Positions 31,817 to 43,746 of a DNA stretch of 64,000 nt are shown in pieces. The notes beneath the pieces are model-generated. The model searched no databases. It was not told the DNA's origin and saw nothing but the letters and a program-made list of their open reading frames with translations. How positions within the stretch are numbered: the stretch's first letter is position 1; each line of letters opens with the position of its first letter. The DNA comes from Polytrichum commune. Lineage: Eukaryota > Streptophyta > Polytrichopsida > Polytrichales > Polytrichaceae. The position numbers were made by a program, and so were the translations under genes. The stretch covers positions 75,719,554-75,783,553 of the forward strand of contig OX485803.1 in assembly GCA_950295325.1 (NCBI GenBank), written 5' to 3'.

Positions 31817-33689
31817 TTCTTCCAATTCATGTGGCATGATCGAGGCTTCCGTTACCGAACACTCCTTAAAAATCATGACGAAAGCCTATGACAATGTTCA
31901 TCATCTTCAAGTAAGTTAAATGCTACCGTAATATCTGAAGTTGTGACAAGTTCCACAACTCCAATTCTTTCTTTATGAATGTGGTTGCATGTAGCACAAA
32001 GGTAGTACTATTAGGTCCATGAAAATTGGTGTAATTAGAATAGTTCTATGGGACCGGGGTTGCTAGGCAATTAGTAGGCTGTAGGCTACAAACCACATTC
32101 ACAAATATCAAGAGGAATGGCCGAGATATGAATGAAGATCTTTTAGAGCAAGAGGTGGGTCATGCTAGTTAGTTTAGTACCATTATAGCCAAACGAGGGA
32201 AGGATTAGTGGAACCGATTGTAGCCGTGTAAAGGAGATTTTTTGGCATAATCGGTCGAGGTTCGAGTGTTTGCAAGTCCAACTAGTTACATGTTGACATC
32301 TTTCGTTCTTCTTTATGAATCCCTGGTGTCCTATGCGACCATAATCTAGTTGTGAGCAATTCATTCTGACCCCTTTACCAATAGTCCGGATGGTTGCTCG
32401 ACTATATCAATCACTACTCTTGTTCATGTTCGAGTCTACGATGTTCTACTACGTGGATAATTTTGATTCAACAAAGTTAGGTATTTGTGGATTAATGCAA
32501 CTATGAGAGTGTGCTCTCAACTTGTTTACAAGTGGGGCTGGTGCACGAACCAAAACTTGACATTTGTCACCTCTGTGGTATAGGGGCGGCATATCCTAAA
32601 CCTTTTTTTTGTTTTTGGGATCTCTATTTGCAAATGGTCCTCAATTGATCTCAAAGTTTGCAAGGCACTCAAGCGCAACAAATCCTAAACATTATAGTTG
32701 GAATTTTAAGTTGGACATGTGTTGGTGGGTGTAAATCCATGTGGAAGGTGCGCAGTTGTGGCAACATTGCCTCAAATTGCAATGCTTCTTAAAACATCAC
32801 AAAATAATGATTTCAAGATTTGTGAGTTGGTTTGAGTAGGTATATTGTCTCTCTTTTGAGGGTAACATTTTGTCATTTGGAGATGATTTGAGTGGAGGTT
32901 CGATAAAAAATACAACTCTAATTTCATTTCTACATGGTTACCCCTCTCTACCATTATTGACATTCCTATTATCTTATAATCTCCTACATGATAGAATGTC
33001 AACGTTTAAAATTTTGGATTGTGAGTAGTCACCTCTAACTTGCAAACTTTTATGTAGTTGAATTTGTCAAAAAAACTTTAGATCTTCAACTACGGTCTTA
33101 GCAATTGAGATCACATTTCATGGGCAAATTTTCACACCTCATGCCACGGACAATGATGTTCCCCAACCTCATCCAACATCCATCCACCTTTTCATTCGTT
33201 GCATGCCCGTCAAAAACTTCTGAAAACTAGCATCCGGAAATCCTTAAAGTGGGCAGGAAAAGTAAGAATTGAAAAAGGGAGATGTGTACATTAAACATCA
33301 TGCTTTATAATGCCAACAAGGTTGTCACCCAAGCAAAAGAAGACCTTCTTTGTCTTCCGGTCATGTGGTTTGGGCCTTAGCTGGAAACTCTATGGTTCCA
33401 ACATATGTTCTAAATAGAGACATTCTAGACCCACCAACCTCGAGGCTCCCAAGAAAATTATGAAGCTCGATATACATGTTCTCAAAAGAAAAAATGACCA
33501 AACTCGGAACTAAACACTGGTCATGATGAAAATGAAAGAAGACCTCTTTAAACATGTGTTTGTTTATAGGTCCTAACACAGGAGAGATAAATCACACAAG
33601 AATAGAACTTCCCATGAACACTTTCTATTTGACCTTTTAAAAATAACTCTCATATTTAGGGATGAAGTAACTTGCACCCTCTCTCAAAA

Positions 33690-33692
<3 letters not shown>
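31817..33692. other. No recognised gene; family E fragment
   Basis: About 32226-32320 is the left part of family E (TTTTTGGCATAATCGGTCGA, TAGTTACATGTTGACATCTT). The rest is AT-rich with short random ORFs and no recognised domain. Confidence 0.4.

Positions 33693-33726
<34 letters not shown>
33693..33726. repeat. (GA)17 microsatellite
   Basis: An uninterrupted GA dinucleotide run. Confidence 0.95.
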
Positions 33727-33729
<3 letters not shown>

Positions 33730-33914
33730 AACTTATCCAACATAAAAATTGGTTTCTGTGCAGGTTTATGGCCGATTCACCTCAAATGACTTAAACAAGA
33801 CTAACTTGAGGTCTTTAAACCTAATTCCTGCGTCGAGAAAATTGAAAATAGAAACCCCCAAGCTGCATACTATTTTAGGGCCTACATGTTGCGTGGGTGG
33901 GAAGCAATGATTGG

Positions 33915-34110
33915 GGAGAACTAGCAGTTAGTTACAGATGAACCGGTTGAAGTTCATCAAGACTTCAGGAGAATTACCGATCACTTTAGAGAAAATTATG
34001 GAATATACCTCAAATCAATGAAGAAAACCCGAAGGATGTCATCAACATGTAACCGGTTGGACTTGCAAACACTAGGATCTCAACCAATTATGCTAAAAAA
34101 CCTCCCCAAT
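33915..34110 (-). repeat. Family E copy
   Basis: The minus-strand copy has GTTACAGATGAACCGGTTGA at its start and ACATGTAACCGGTTGGACTT internally, and is followed by ATGATATTTAGTGTTTG. It is in the same orientation as 35518-35715. Confidence 0.65.
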
Positions 34111-34197
34111 CACTGCATGATATTTAGTGTTTGATTATATTTTTCAATTCCTTGACAATTAGTGTTAGAAGATATGCTGGAATTCTCCTTTTATCAT

Positions 34198-34236
34198 TGT
34201 TGTTGTTGTTGTTGTTGTTTCCCCCCCCCCCCCCCC
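34198..34236. repeat. (TTG)n plus poly-C simple repeat
   Basis: A TTG trinucleotide run is followed by 16 C (34221-34236), beside the left arm of the inverted repeat at 34250. Confidence 0.9.
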
Positions 34237-34249
34237 AATATCTTTACGA

Positions 34250-35065
34250 GCACTAACTTCAAACATGTAATTTCCGTATATTACCATAGTTGGTGTTTAG
34301 TGTTTGAGTTTACATTCAATGTTACTTACTTTCATAGGGTTATTGACATTTAGTGTATGCGTTCGTGTTTAGTGTATCAAACACTAAATATCATATTTAG
34401 TGCATGGGAAGTGCATGCGCTCCAATAATGCAATAAATTCCATGTCTCCAGTCAGGAGTCGCGACTGACTGACTGACTGCTAGAACTTAGAAGGGGCCCC
34501 TCACACAGACCCAGTCTGCTCTGAGTTAGGCTATGATCTGACTTTTGCTTTCCTTGCCTCGCCTGGCTCATAAAGGACTCGCTCATCCACCTACTGTCCG
34601 TATGCAGTATCATAACTTTAGTACTGAACAACTTATGAGTACAGATCGATGTAGAGCTTTGCACGAACCCTTTTTTTGTGGCAGACAGAAGTCACAAAAT
34701 TCAACTCCTTTTGCACGCCAGGTGCCAAGTTAGTGGCTGATGATCGATCGTATAACTTACTCATATCACTCCGAGCTTGAGCTCGGATCGATCAGAGGTT
34801 GTAGTTAGATTCGATGCTCATCATTCTTTGACCAACTGGCGTGTCCTCCAACCTAAAGCAGCAGCCTCCCTGGCCTGCATGCAGCGACGAAGAACGAAGA
34901 ACGAAGCAGAGAATTGCAACCGCTACACTGTTTGATACACTAAATACGAACACGTACACTAAAATATCACTAACCCTATGAAAGTAAGTAACATTGAATG
35001 TAAACTCAAACACTAACTATCAACTATGGTAATATGTGGAAGTTACATGTTTGAATTTGGTGTTA
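34250..35065. repeat. Long inverted repeat around a distinct ~545-bp core
   Basis: The left arm (about 34250-34382) and right arm (about 34928-35065) are reverse complements over about 135 bp. They share CAAACATGTAA, ATATTACCATAGTTG, GTTTGAGTTTACATTCAATG, TTACTTACTTTCATAGGGTT and TTTAGTGTATCAAACA. The core includes GACTGACTGACTGACTG at 34464, self-complementary GAGCTTGAGCTC near 34771, and GATCGATC motifs. Arm ends lie by TTTAGTGTAT and CACTAAATA motifs. There is no coding capacity. Confidence 0.8.
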
Positions 35066-35322
35066 GTAAGGAGAAGGTTCAGTTCCTCATTTCTTGATTT
35101 ATTGTAAGCAGGGATACGTGGCTCGGACACAAGGCTCGTGAATCCCCTCAACAAACAATCTCATGTATTGCACGTGACCTCATATTCGTCTCCAACAAAA
35201 GAGCACACAATTCCCATTGACAAAGCAAATGAGCAAGGGCAACGCACTCTTTTGAGTCTTTGACGAGATTCCGCTCAACTTACACATCTTAGATCATAAG
35301 GGTTTTGGTTGAATGAAAGCTT

Positions 35323-35351
35323 GAGAGAGAGAGCGAGAGAGAGAGAGATTC
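35323..35351. repeat. Interrupted (GA)n microsatellite
   Basis: A GA run with one GC interruption. Confidence 0.85.
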
Positions 35352-35517
35352 TTGAAACGATCGAAGAAGAATGTTTCACAGGGTGGGAGGTGACAGTAGC
35401 GAAGGTGACGGCACATTTATGTCCAACACTAATTGTCAAAGAATTGAAAATTAGTGTTGAGCAGGGTAGGGTGGTAACAACACTAAATATAATCAAACAT
35501 GAAATATCCTATTTAGT

Positions 35518-35715
35518 GTAGTTACAGATGGACTGGTTGAAAGATTGAGACATGCTTCAGGGAATTACTGGTCAGTTTAGAGGAATCTTTAGAACAGAAT
35601 ATTATTTATACCTCGAATCAGTAACGAAACACCGAAAGATCACAACATGCATGCAACTGGGTTGGAGTTGGAAACAGCTAGGGTTTTGATCGATCGTGCC
35701 CAATGTCCTCCTCGG
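35518..35715 (-). repeat. Family E copy
   Basis: It begins right after CTATTTAGTG with TAGTTACAGATGGACTGGTT and carries GAATTACTGGTCAGTTTAGA and ACCGAAAGATCACAACATGC. It is a direct repeat of 33915-34110. Confidence 0.65.
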
Positions 35716-35888
35716 AAACTGTCTTGCAAGTGGTTGAGCATGTTTCGTATAACTCAAGAAGTTATCAGAGTAGAACTACATCGAAGATGAGAAGACTGTC
35801 TTGCAAGTGATTGAGCATGCTTTGTATAACTCAAGAAGTTATCGGAGTAGAACTACATCGGAGATGAGAAAGGAACTCGGTACACTAA

Positions 35889-36472
35889 GGGGTTGTTTAC
35901 ACCATGGACCGGACGGTCGTCCCAAGGCCCTGTAAAATATGTGATTGGTTATTGAACTCGTCCCAGGGCCACTTCAATTTACGTCAAGGAAAAATTCTTA
36001 GAGCGATCATGGAGTTTGAGGTTTCCGAAAGACATGTTTTGAGGCCTATGTTATCCATTGACATGGTCCAATGGGTTTTGCGGTGGGAGAGACAAAAGAG
36101 GTGCTCCAGTAGAAAAAGGCAAGGGCCCATGACAGAGAGATGTTGTTTTAATAGATTTTTAATGAAGTTTTTCTTTGGGGGAAGAGAAGATGAAGACAAG
36201 AGAAGACAAGAGGATGGTTAGACTTGATTTTTTTCCCCCAAAACTGTCTTTTTCGGGGCATATATTAAAAAAAAATTCAGCACAATCACTTTTATGGTGC
36301 ATGGTCATTCCTCTTGGTCCACATTTGGTTTACACCTAGTGAGGGGCCCAAAGGCTTTGTAAAATTGTTTTTTTTTAAGGAATCGGACCATGGAAGTTGG
36401 ACCATGAAATTGGACCATGGAAAAAGGCTATCCTTCATGGTCCGACTTCATGGTTCATGGTGTTAAAATTGT
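35889..36472 (+). mobile_element. Harbinger-like element (H1)
   Basis: After TAA (35886-35888) it starts GGGGTTGTTTACACCATGG. The right end is a decayed mirror, TTCATGGTGTTAAAA near 36460-36475. The start motif recurs at 61855. GGACCATGGAAxTTGGACCAT repeats lie near the right end. ORF 35904-36221 inside has no recognised domain. A TAA target and GGGGxTGTTTAC ends are typical of PIF/Harbinger MITEs. Confidence 0.65.
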
Positions 36473-36589
36473 GACATTAAAATTGGTGTGGCATGTTGAT
36501 TAAAGTTGTTTTCATGACTTGTCATGTACCAACAAGTGTCATATGACACCCTCTCTAGTTGTTAGTAAGTGATTGCAAGACAATTAGTG

Positions 36590-37065
36590 TGAGTCGATGT
36601 TGCATTATGTGGGGCACACTTAACCATATAGTTAGTGTAGTCGTGAGGAAGTTGTTTGAGTAGACACGATTCATATTTATTAAGGTAGATACATTTGATT
36701 CGGTGTCTTCTCTTAAACGGACACATATATTTGAGTGATGAATGATTGTGTGTGGATCTAAGAACGGACACCAAAAAGATACGAGTTGAAAAGAAACTGG
36801 ACTATATGCTCAAATTGTAGTAATCATCTTAGACTCAAAAGTCAACATAATTGGGAGAACCTATACACTCGTTTAATAACTCAAAGAATCTTCACTTCGA
36901 CAATGATCAACATATTCATACGAGGTTCGGTATTTATGAGGAAGGTGGCTATGGGCACGATTTGGGTTTGCTAACCATCTTGCACTAATTGCATGTTTCA
37001 ATATAATATCCTACAAAAAAAAGTGGGTGTAGAGAGAAAAGTGTTTGTTTAAGACCCGCTTACCT
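36590..37065 (-). repeat. Family D element copy with TA-flanked end
   Basis: On the minus strand it starts AGGTAAGCGGGTCTTAAACA beside TA (37066-37067), then CACTTTTCTCTCTACACCCA, AATTAGTGCAAGATGGTTAG and AAATCGTGCCCATAGCCA. The far end reaches family C-like sequence near 36600. Confidence 0.6.
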
Positions 37066-37208
37066 TAGGGCACCTTAGCGAGTTATTTAGAACTTGAAAA
37101 TCAAAGTTCTCACACGGATCTTTTGTGAGCTTGCAATGTGTGCCAAAATAGGTCGTTGGGCGAGAGAGAGGGGGGGTCTAGCTGTATGTGTTTGGTTACT
37201 AATGTATA

Positions 37209-37527
37209 AGGTGTGTGGGTGTAATTCGGTTTGTTTTTCATGTTCTCTAACTTTTACCAATTACATTTACACAATGAAACTTGTGGTGCAGTAACAAATC
37301 TATAGTGAAGCATTAGTAAAGCTCGGATTGAGAACCGGACCTTTCTTGATGTTGTTAATATTATCGGAAATGCATATTTGTTGATTTCTTAAATAAATAC
37401 AAGGATGTGTTCATTTATTGAATGTGGATTAGTTAATACAATTTCAAGACATAGGCCAATTTCTTTTAAACACGTGTCCTTATGGTGTTTGTTCTTTGAT
37501 CCTCATTTAACCACACACCAATCAATA
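37209..37527 (+). mobile_element. Family C MITE (C4), right end lost
   Basis: After TA (37207-37208) it starts AGGTGTGTGGGTGTAATTCG and follows the family interior to CCACACACCAATCAAT, but the right terminus is absent. Confidence 0.65.
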
Positions 37528-38665
37528 TTGTGGTTTATATTTTGTATATGTAGTGGAGGCATTTATGGTATTAAATTGAAAATCTTAGTATAAATACATG
37601 AGTCTATTTTATAGCCTATCGTAAGTACGTATACACTTACTTCTCTCTCTATTAACTTCATGTATTTAGGGGGTTTAATTTCATAGTGACCCATGCACAT
37701 CATTTAGGTTTCCAATTAAGAGTCCACCCTCTTGGGCCACTCTCAAAGTGATAAATGCCTCTATAATTCTAAAGATAGCTTGTCATGCCCTCATATTAAT
37801 AATTGGACATGAACACATCACCTTTTCAAAGTCCGCATGAAATTAAGCAATATAACTTTAAACCCATGTTAGATTGTAGAATGTAATGTTTTCACATTAC
37901 ATTAATTTCTTTATTTTGTAATATACTATAATGTTCTACAATAATATGTACCACATCAAATCACATTGGAAAAGGAAAGAGGAGAAAAAAAAAAAAAACC
38001 GTTGGTGTTCTAACACCAACATGACTGTGAGCCCGTTTCGCCTTAAACCGATCACGGTCATCCATTATGCAACAACATGACTCAATGCTTTCCTTTTAAA
38101 AGGTGGGTTCCACAAATCAAGCTAACTAATAGCCCACCCACACTTATTAGTGTAGGCCACCAGTGAACGGTGAGTATCATAACTGGTTACATCAAGTGGC
38201 TCTCATTGGTCAAACCAACTCTAAAAGTGGCCCCTGCTGGTAGGAATTGTTCACTGGTGGCCCTGCACAGTAAATGGCCACACTAAAGAGAAGAAAGAGC
38301 AGTGTCACACCTAGCCTTTGTAAGGCAACTATTTCCACAAGTAAAGTATGACATGCAAGTGTGTGGACTTTCTTGAAGAGTTGTTGTTCTCGTGCACGGG
38401 GACCCGCATAAATGGAAGATAAGTTAGGGTACATTTTATAGCATTTTAATAAGTGTTCTAGCTTTGCACGTGGCTCCCTTGCACCGGCTTATGCCAGAAT
38501 GTAGAAACCGCGACATGCAATTGGCAGGCAGGAGATTTGTGCTGATGGGCATGGGAATGTTTCATCTTCCCCTCCTTGGTGGAAACAAGAGGTGGTTGGG
38601 TTCGTTTAAATATGTATATATGTAGCTATAAAGAAATGTGGCTAGGGATTCGTGGTGTCTATGTA
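37528..38665. other. No recognised gene
   Basis: AT-rich up to about 38000 with a poly-A run near 37985-38000, then mixed sequence. No coding or RNA signal was recognised. Confidence 0.4.
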
Positions 38666-38668
38666 TAA

Positions 38669-39160
38669 GGGCTGCTTCACACTATGGCCATCCAAGTCGA
38701 GAGGTCGTGGGATTGAATGGCCAAACTTTGTTGAGAATCCAAAGAAATGGGCTGAAAATCCATAGCCACTAAAATATAGGGATTGGAGCCTTCGGCCGGG
38801 TAGTGTGCGAAGCCTCCAAAGGTCAAGCCAAAGCCCAAAGGAAGAAGGAGCATCCCACTTTATTCCCTGTCCAAAACAACTCCTCCAATCTAACGGCCAA
38901 GATCTTGTCAATTTTTGGTAATTTTATGAAAAAATTGACGGCCTCTTGACCATACTTTGGATTTTCATTCCTATCTGACCCAAACTACCTTTGAGAGTCT
39001 ATCGCCATGGTAAGAAAAAGGAAAAAATTCGCCATGTACGCATTTTGAAGAGTGACGGCTTTTGGACTTTGGCCTCTAGTGTGAAGGGGCGAGAGGCCAA
39101 ATTCTTGGTTTCTTTGCAATCTGATTGATGGAAAACGACGGCTGTAGTGTGAAGTGGCCC
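38669..39160 (+). mobile_element. Family A MITE (A2) with TAA target duplication
   Basis: It starts GGGCTGCTTCACACTATGG and ends with the inverse of GGGCCACTTCACACTACAG, flanked by TAA on both sides (38666-38668 and 39161-39163). It is 492 bp. The interior aligns end to end with 26197-26780 in inverted orientation apart from the longer copy's internal duplication. ORFs in both copies arise from the shared repeat. Confidence 0.85.
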
Positions 39161-39341
39161 TAACTCGTCCATCGTGGATGAAGGGGCTCTGGTAAAAAAC
39201 TTGTCCCCTATCACAAGATCGAGGACCAATTCAGCCCAGGTGGACTCCACAACAACTAATTTGAGAATTCTAATGTTATTTCCATAGTCAAATCATCCAA
39301 AAAGAATCATTCACACTAGAGAGTCCGCATCTCCATTCACA

Positions 39342-39386
<45 letters not shown>
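39342..39386. repeat. Compound (TG)n(GA)n microsatellite
   Basis: A TG run passes directly into a GA run. Confidence 0.95.
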
Positions 39387-39389
<3 letters not shown>

Positions 39390-39578
39390 GTGTGGTCAAA
39401 TCGAACGCACAGATAATAAAACTCCTTTTCTGGGATCTCTAATCCCCTACAACAACACTAACTTTTCGTATCTTGGGGTTGGGAACAGTCGGTGGAGCAG
39501 CCTTCTCTGGGTCCAAGAAATATTTTATCAAGAGACACTATCAATATTAATAATAATGAGGCAAATGTAGACATGTTC

Positions 39579-39660
39579 GTCAGCATGGCCGAGTGGTTAA
39601 GGCGATAGACTTGAAATCTATTGGGGTTCCCCCGCGCAGGTTCGAACCCTGCTGCTGACG
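39579..39660 (+). tRNA. tRNA-Ser (TGA)
   Basis: An 82-nt class II cloverleaf. The acceptor GTCAGCA pairs with TGCTGAC plus discriminator G. The D-arm is GGCCGAGTGGTTAAGGCG, and the anticodon loop ACTTGAAATCT holds TGA. The long variable arm is TTGGGGTTCCCCCGCG and the T-arm GCAGGTTCGAACCCTGC. It decodes UCA-type Ser codons. A CAA lies about 15 nt upstream (39562-39564) in AT-rich DNA, and a T-run follows directly. No intron or encoded CCA. Confidence 0.97.
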
Positions 39661-39665
39661 TTTTT
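39661..39665 (+). terminator. Pol III T-run after tRNA-Ser
   Basis: TTTTT follows the discriminator base immediately. Confidence 0.85.
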
Positions 39666-41963
39666 GTCTACCCTAGACGTTCTATCTAAACCATCTGTAA
39701 CCGATATAAGAAGAGAGTTTGCATGTGTTGAGCAGGAAGTAATAGCGGAGACTTAATTTTTCTTTGTTGCAAAGAGAAACAAATTTTAAGGAGACAGTGT
39801 GTGTGTTTTCCCTCATGAACATGAAATTGTTACAAATTTTGAAGCGGCAACGAGAGGAGAAGAAACGTTGATCGACGTGATTGAAGTGCCCGTTCGACCC
39901 ACCCTTGGTATTATGTCCGCTGGACATAATATAAGTGGTGTAGGACTACTAACCCCTCTCGGGGTGGGCACTAGGGTAACCAAAGTGACCATGAGAACTT
40001 AGTGATTGGATGATCTTTGTATTGGTTAGGGTAACACATAGTTGATCTCTAGGTAAATTCATAACCTCTCATCTAAATTTTCATGCTTGGCTATGAAAAT
40101 TGTGAAAACTCTCATGAGGAGAATTAATCAGAAGCCACCCCCACATAAACCTTAATTTCATTCGCTTAAAATTATAGATCTCATCCATGTTGGCATTACA
40201 TGACCCTAGTGAGCGATTAAATGAACATGGTTGACTATGGGTGCTTGGACCTTATCGGTTAACATTTTGTTCCATCAACTTTTTGAATGTCTAAAAAATC
40301 GAAACTACAAAGTTCAAGGTCGAGACATCTATAGTTGACCATGTCCATTTAACCTTTCACTAGGGTACTTGTAATGTCAACATGGATGCAGTTTATATAT
40401 TTTAGGCAAACGGAGTTAAGGTTTATGTGGTGGTGGCTTGTGATTGATTATCCTCATAAGAGTTTTGACAATTGTCATAGCCAAGAATTACCATTTAAAT
40501 GAGCGGTTCCCACTTCATCAACCACTTTGAGTACATGCACCTAAGGTTCAAGCACCCAATTGTGTCAGTGACCCCAATTCCAACACCTACCCTCCCTCCA
40601 ATGACATGTAATATAATTGATTTTAAGGTCCATGAAGGCAAAAGGCTTATGGGACTAAAAAATAATTAGGGGGGGTGTCAAACCAACTACGTTCTTAGAG
40701 TGGTGGAGTGTGGCAGCCTCCGAGAGATAGAGGCTAGTATCGACTTGATGGTCCAATTGAAAGACATACTTGAGACTCCGTACTACTACACTCTCAAATA
40801 ATGAATGAAACTTATTTCAAGTGGAGTTATGTAGGGGATCTCACTCTAGCACAAAGTATGCCTCAGTTTCAACTTCATTATACGAGCAAAAGTGGCTTAA
40901 TTATTTATATCTAGAGATGGGCATAGTCAGCCACTGTCTAGTTTCAACGACAAGCCTATGATTCAAGGTCTAGTAAGCAACAATGATTTCACGTTGTGCT
41001 AGTGTCAATGATTGCTTCAAATATAATTCACATTCGTATTTGAGAAAATCTTAGAGGTGGAGGTGATTAGTTTCTTCCCCATGAAATGGAACGACTTCTA
41101 CTCTTTTCCAAGAAAAACCTCCTTGAGATCATCAAATGTGATTTTTGACGGTGTTGGGTTGTCATGGGTTCCCCAATGAGATGGACCCCATGTTGCCTTC
41201 CACATGCCAATTTATGCTAGGTAGCAAATCCTTGTTTGGCAAGGTGTTGAGAAAGTGAGGCTGCTTGACTAACTAACCAAAAAGAGGGTATGTGAGCAAG
41301 TTGTTGAAATCCTATAGTTAGCTCAGGAGCATATATAGTTTCATGGGATGTTCTCCAACTTTAGCCAACAAAATATGGTAGGTTGTCAAAGAATCTCAAC
41401 AACTGTATACTTTAACATGAAAAATTATTGTATCACTTTAAAGATTAAAATTATAGCTCATTGGTTGAAGGAGACAAAATGTCAATGATCAACATTGTCC
41501 ACTTTATGGGGGCTTATGTAACTAAGAAGGGTGAATTGAAGTTTGTCACTTTAAACTTTGAAAAAACTATAGATACGTTGTAATTTATGTAAGCTCAATA
41601 TCATTATGCTCATAGCGTAATTCCTCACCCAATTAAAATGTTGGATAAATTGCTTGGGTTAATGCTCGAATTGCACAATGATAGGTGCTTCTACCTTAGT
41701 GTTAAATGAAATGGCCATGCTTGGCAAAATGTACCAAAAACAGACTACTACATTTTGTTGACTTGGAGTGCATTGAGATCAATTGCAAGTTGGGCATAAC
41801 TTCCATAAGAAATTTTGCTTGTTAGATTCATCACTTTGAGCACTTTACTTTATCACAGGTGTGGTCCCACCTGTATGCAAATGAATACCTTCCTGTCATG
41901 ATTGAAAGACCTCTCAAGGACATAGTGACAATTAAGAGTTACAATACAACATATTTAAAATTA
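39666..41963. other. No recognised gene
   Basis: AT-rich sequence with no convincing ORF. About 40050-40500 holds a loose inverted similarity (AATTCATAACCTCTCAT...CCAAGAATTACC; TCATGAGGAGAATTAATC against GATTGATTATCCTCATAAGA), probably an old non-autonomous element. Nothing else is supportable. Confidence 0.4.
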
Positions 41964-42330
41964 ACGTAAGCGGACCTTAAATGGACACTTTTAACTTTGC
42001 ACCCACTTCTCGTAGGATATGAATGACACAATTAATACAAGATGATTGACAAATCTAAGCTAGAGTGTGGCCATAACCATACTTCTCATAAATTTTGGAG
42101 CACATATGAATATTTTATTCATTATCAAAGTGAAGATTTTTGAACTAATTAAATGCTGATACATTCCTCTCAATTATGTTGATTGTTGAACTTTAAATGG
42201 TTAACAAACCTTGAGCACGCTGTCCAATCTCTTTTACACACATGTCATTTTGGTGTTTGTTCTTGGATCTACGCCTAACCACACACTACTCAAATATAGG
42301 TGTTTGATTAAAAAAAGTAACCAAGTTTGA
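41964..42330 (+). repeat. Family D element copy
   Basis: It runs from GTAAGCGGACCTTAAATGG through CTTCTCGTAGGATATGAATG and GAGCACATATGAATATTTTA to CTCAAATATAGGTGTTTGAT. This shows that the family D right part is the same as the right part of the family C MITEs. Confidence 0.65.
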
Positions 42331-43069
42331 CTTACACAACTTCAATATATTGGACTAAGAAAGAGGGTGCTTAAACCAACACTTTACACAATGTAGCCTA
42401 CTTTTGGAGTCCATTTGGATTGGTGGTTTGCATGATTGACTTAGCTTAGACATAGCAAATACATTGCACATCATACACATATTATTAAATATTTAGAAGC
42501 CACTTACCCCTAGCATCCTAAATCCATCCCTAGACCCCCAATTTTTCCATTGCAAATGCTCCCAAAACTGTCATGATACTCGCCCAAAAACTCCCATTTT
42601 TCACCCTACTTTCTGCCCGAACCACCCCCACTTTTTGCCCAAACCATCCCCGCACTAAAACCAACTTTCCACCCGTTAAAAGAGTTGAGCTCCTATAACT
42701 TTTTCATGTGGGATCCTAGTTGACGTAAGCCATGCCTAGCTATGTTCCGGTGCTTGCCTAAACCAAATCCACTTTCTCTCCTTCAATCAGAAGCAAAGTA
42801 AATCTGAAATTGGATTTCAGTCAAGCCTACCTTTCAGGTTTCTTGTGCTTGCTTTAGTTTGTGTGCAAAACCATAAAGGCAAGGAAGTGATGATTGTGTA
42901 CAAGGAACAGCTTTCTCGTTTGGGGACATGACCTTCTGGGGAAAACACCACTTATACCCATCCACGTATACTTTCTTTCAAAGTGTGGGGTAGCTGGTAG
43001 ATGTGTTTGTTTCATTGTCTTTTTCGCTGATGTCATTCTGCTCACCAACTGGTCTAGAGATTCACACTA
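42331..43069. other. No recognised gene; C-rich low-complexity patch
   Basis: 42480-42680 is rich in CCC and CCA-type runs with no repeat unit. The short ORF at 42854-43048 (-) has no recognisable domain. Confidence 0.35.
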
Positions 43070-43419
43070 AGGTATGTGGGTGTTGTTCAGCTACTTTTCT
43101 TAATTAAGCACCTATATTTGATTGGTGTGCTTCAGTGATTATCAAAGAAAAAACACCATAAAGACATGTTTAGAAGAGATTGGACTACATTTAGCAACTA
43201 CTCCACTCGATTGTGGACACAATTGGGAGGACCTATCTATTCAGTTAAATATCAACAAGGATGAACTTAAAATAAATAATACGAAATAAGGGAGGTTCAA
43301 TTATATTTTTGTCAAGGTTTCATCATAGATTTGCTAATGCAACAGAAGTTTGAAGACGCATATCTGATTAATAGAAGATGGGGAACAAGAAAAACTAACC
43401 GAATAACACCTGCATACTT
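43070..43419 (-). mobile_element. Family C MITE (C5) with TA target duplication
   Basis: It starts AGGTATGTGGGTGTTGTTCA after TA and ends ACACCTGCATACTT before TA (43420-43421). The 350-bp interior matches C1 in the same orientation (AAGACATGTTTAGAAGAGAT, GGACACAATTGGGAGGACCT). It lies about 330 bp past the 3' end of the nuclease gene. Confidence 0.75.
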
Positions 43420-43746
43420 TAGTATCCCTCTGCTCACGCCTTTAATCCGTACGTGCTGGAAGGACCAAGGCAAATGATAGGTAGCATTTAGAAGAGTGAG
43501 TGGAACAGAGAAGTGGGTTGCAATTTATTATCATAAAGTGCAAATAAATATACACCACCCATAGGTGTTCAATTGGGTTGATGATCTGACCTATCTGTGG
43601 AAACATATAATACAATAGTAGCTCCACAATTCCTGGAACTTGTACCAACATCACAGAAACTTTGATGAAATTATGTGTTTCCTTGCTCCAAAATTTGGGC
43701 AAGAGCGTATGGACTTCCCATTGACTTCCTTTTTGTTGCAGGACAT

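Noticed and set aside
33693-33726. (GA)n run as a GAGA-factor promoter site
   Set aside because: No gene is near; the run is a simple microsatellite like those at 35323 and 39342.
33915-35715. Two family E copies in direct orientation 1.6 kb apart as LTRs of a retrotransposon
   Set aside because: No primer-binding site, polypurine tract or gag/pol reading between them; other family E copies are solitary and variably truncated.
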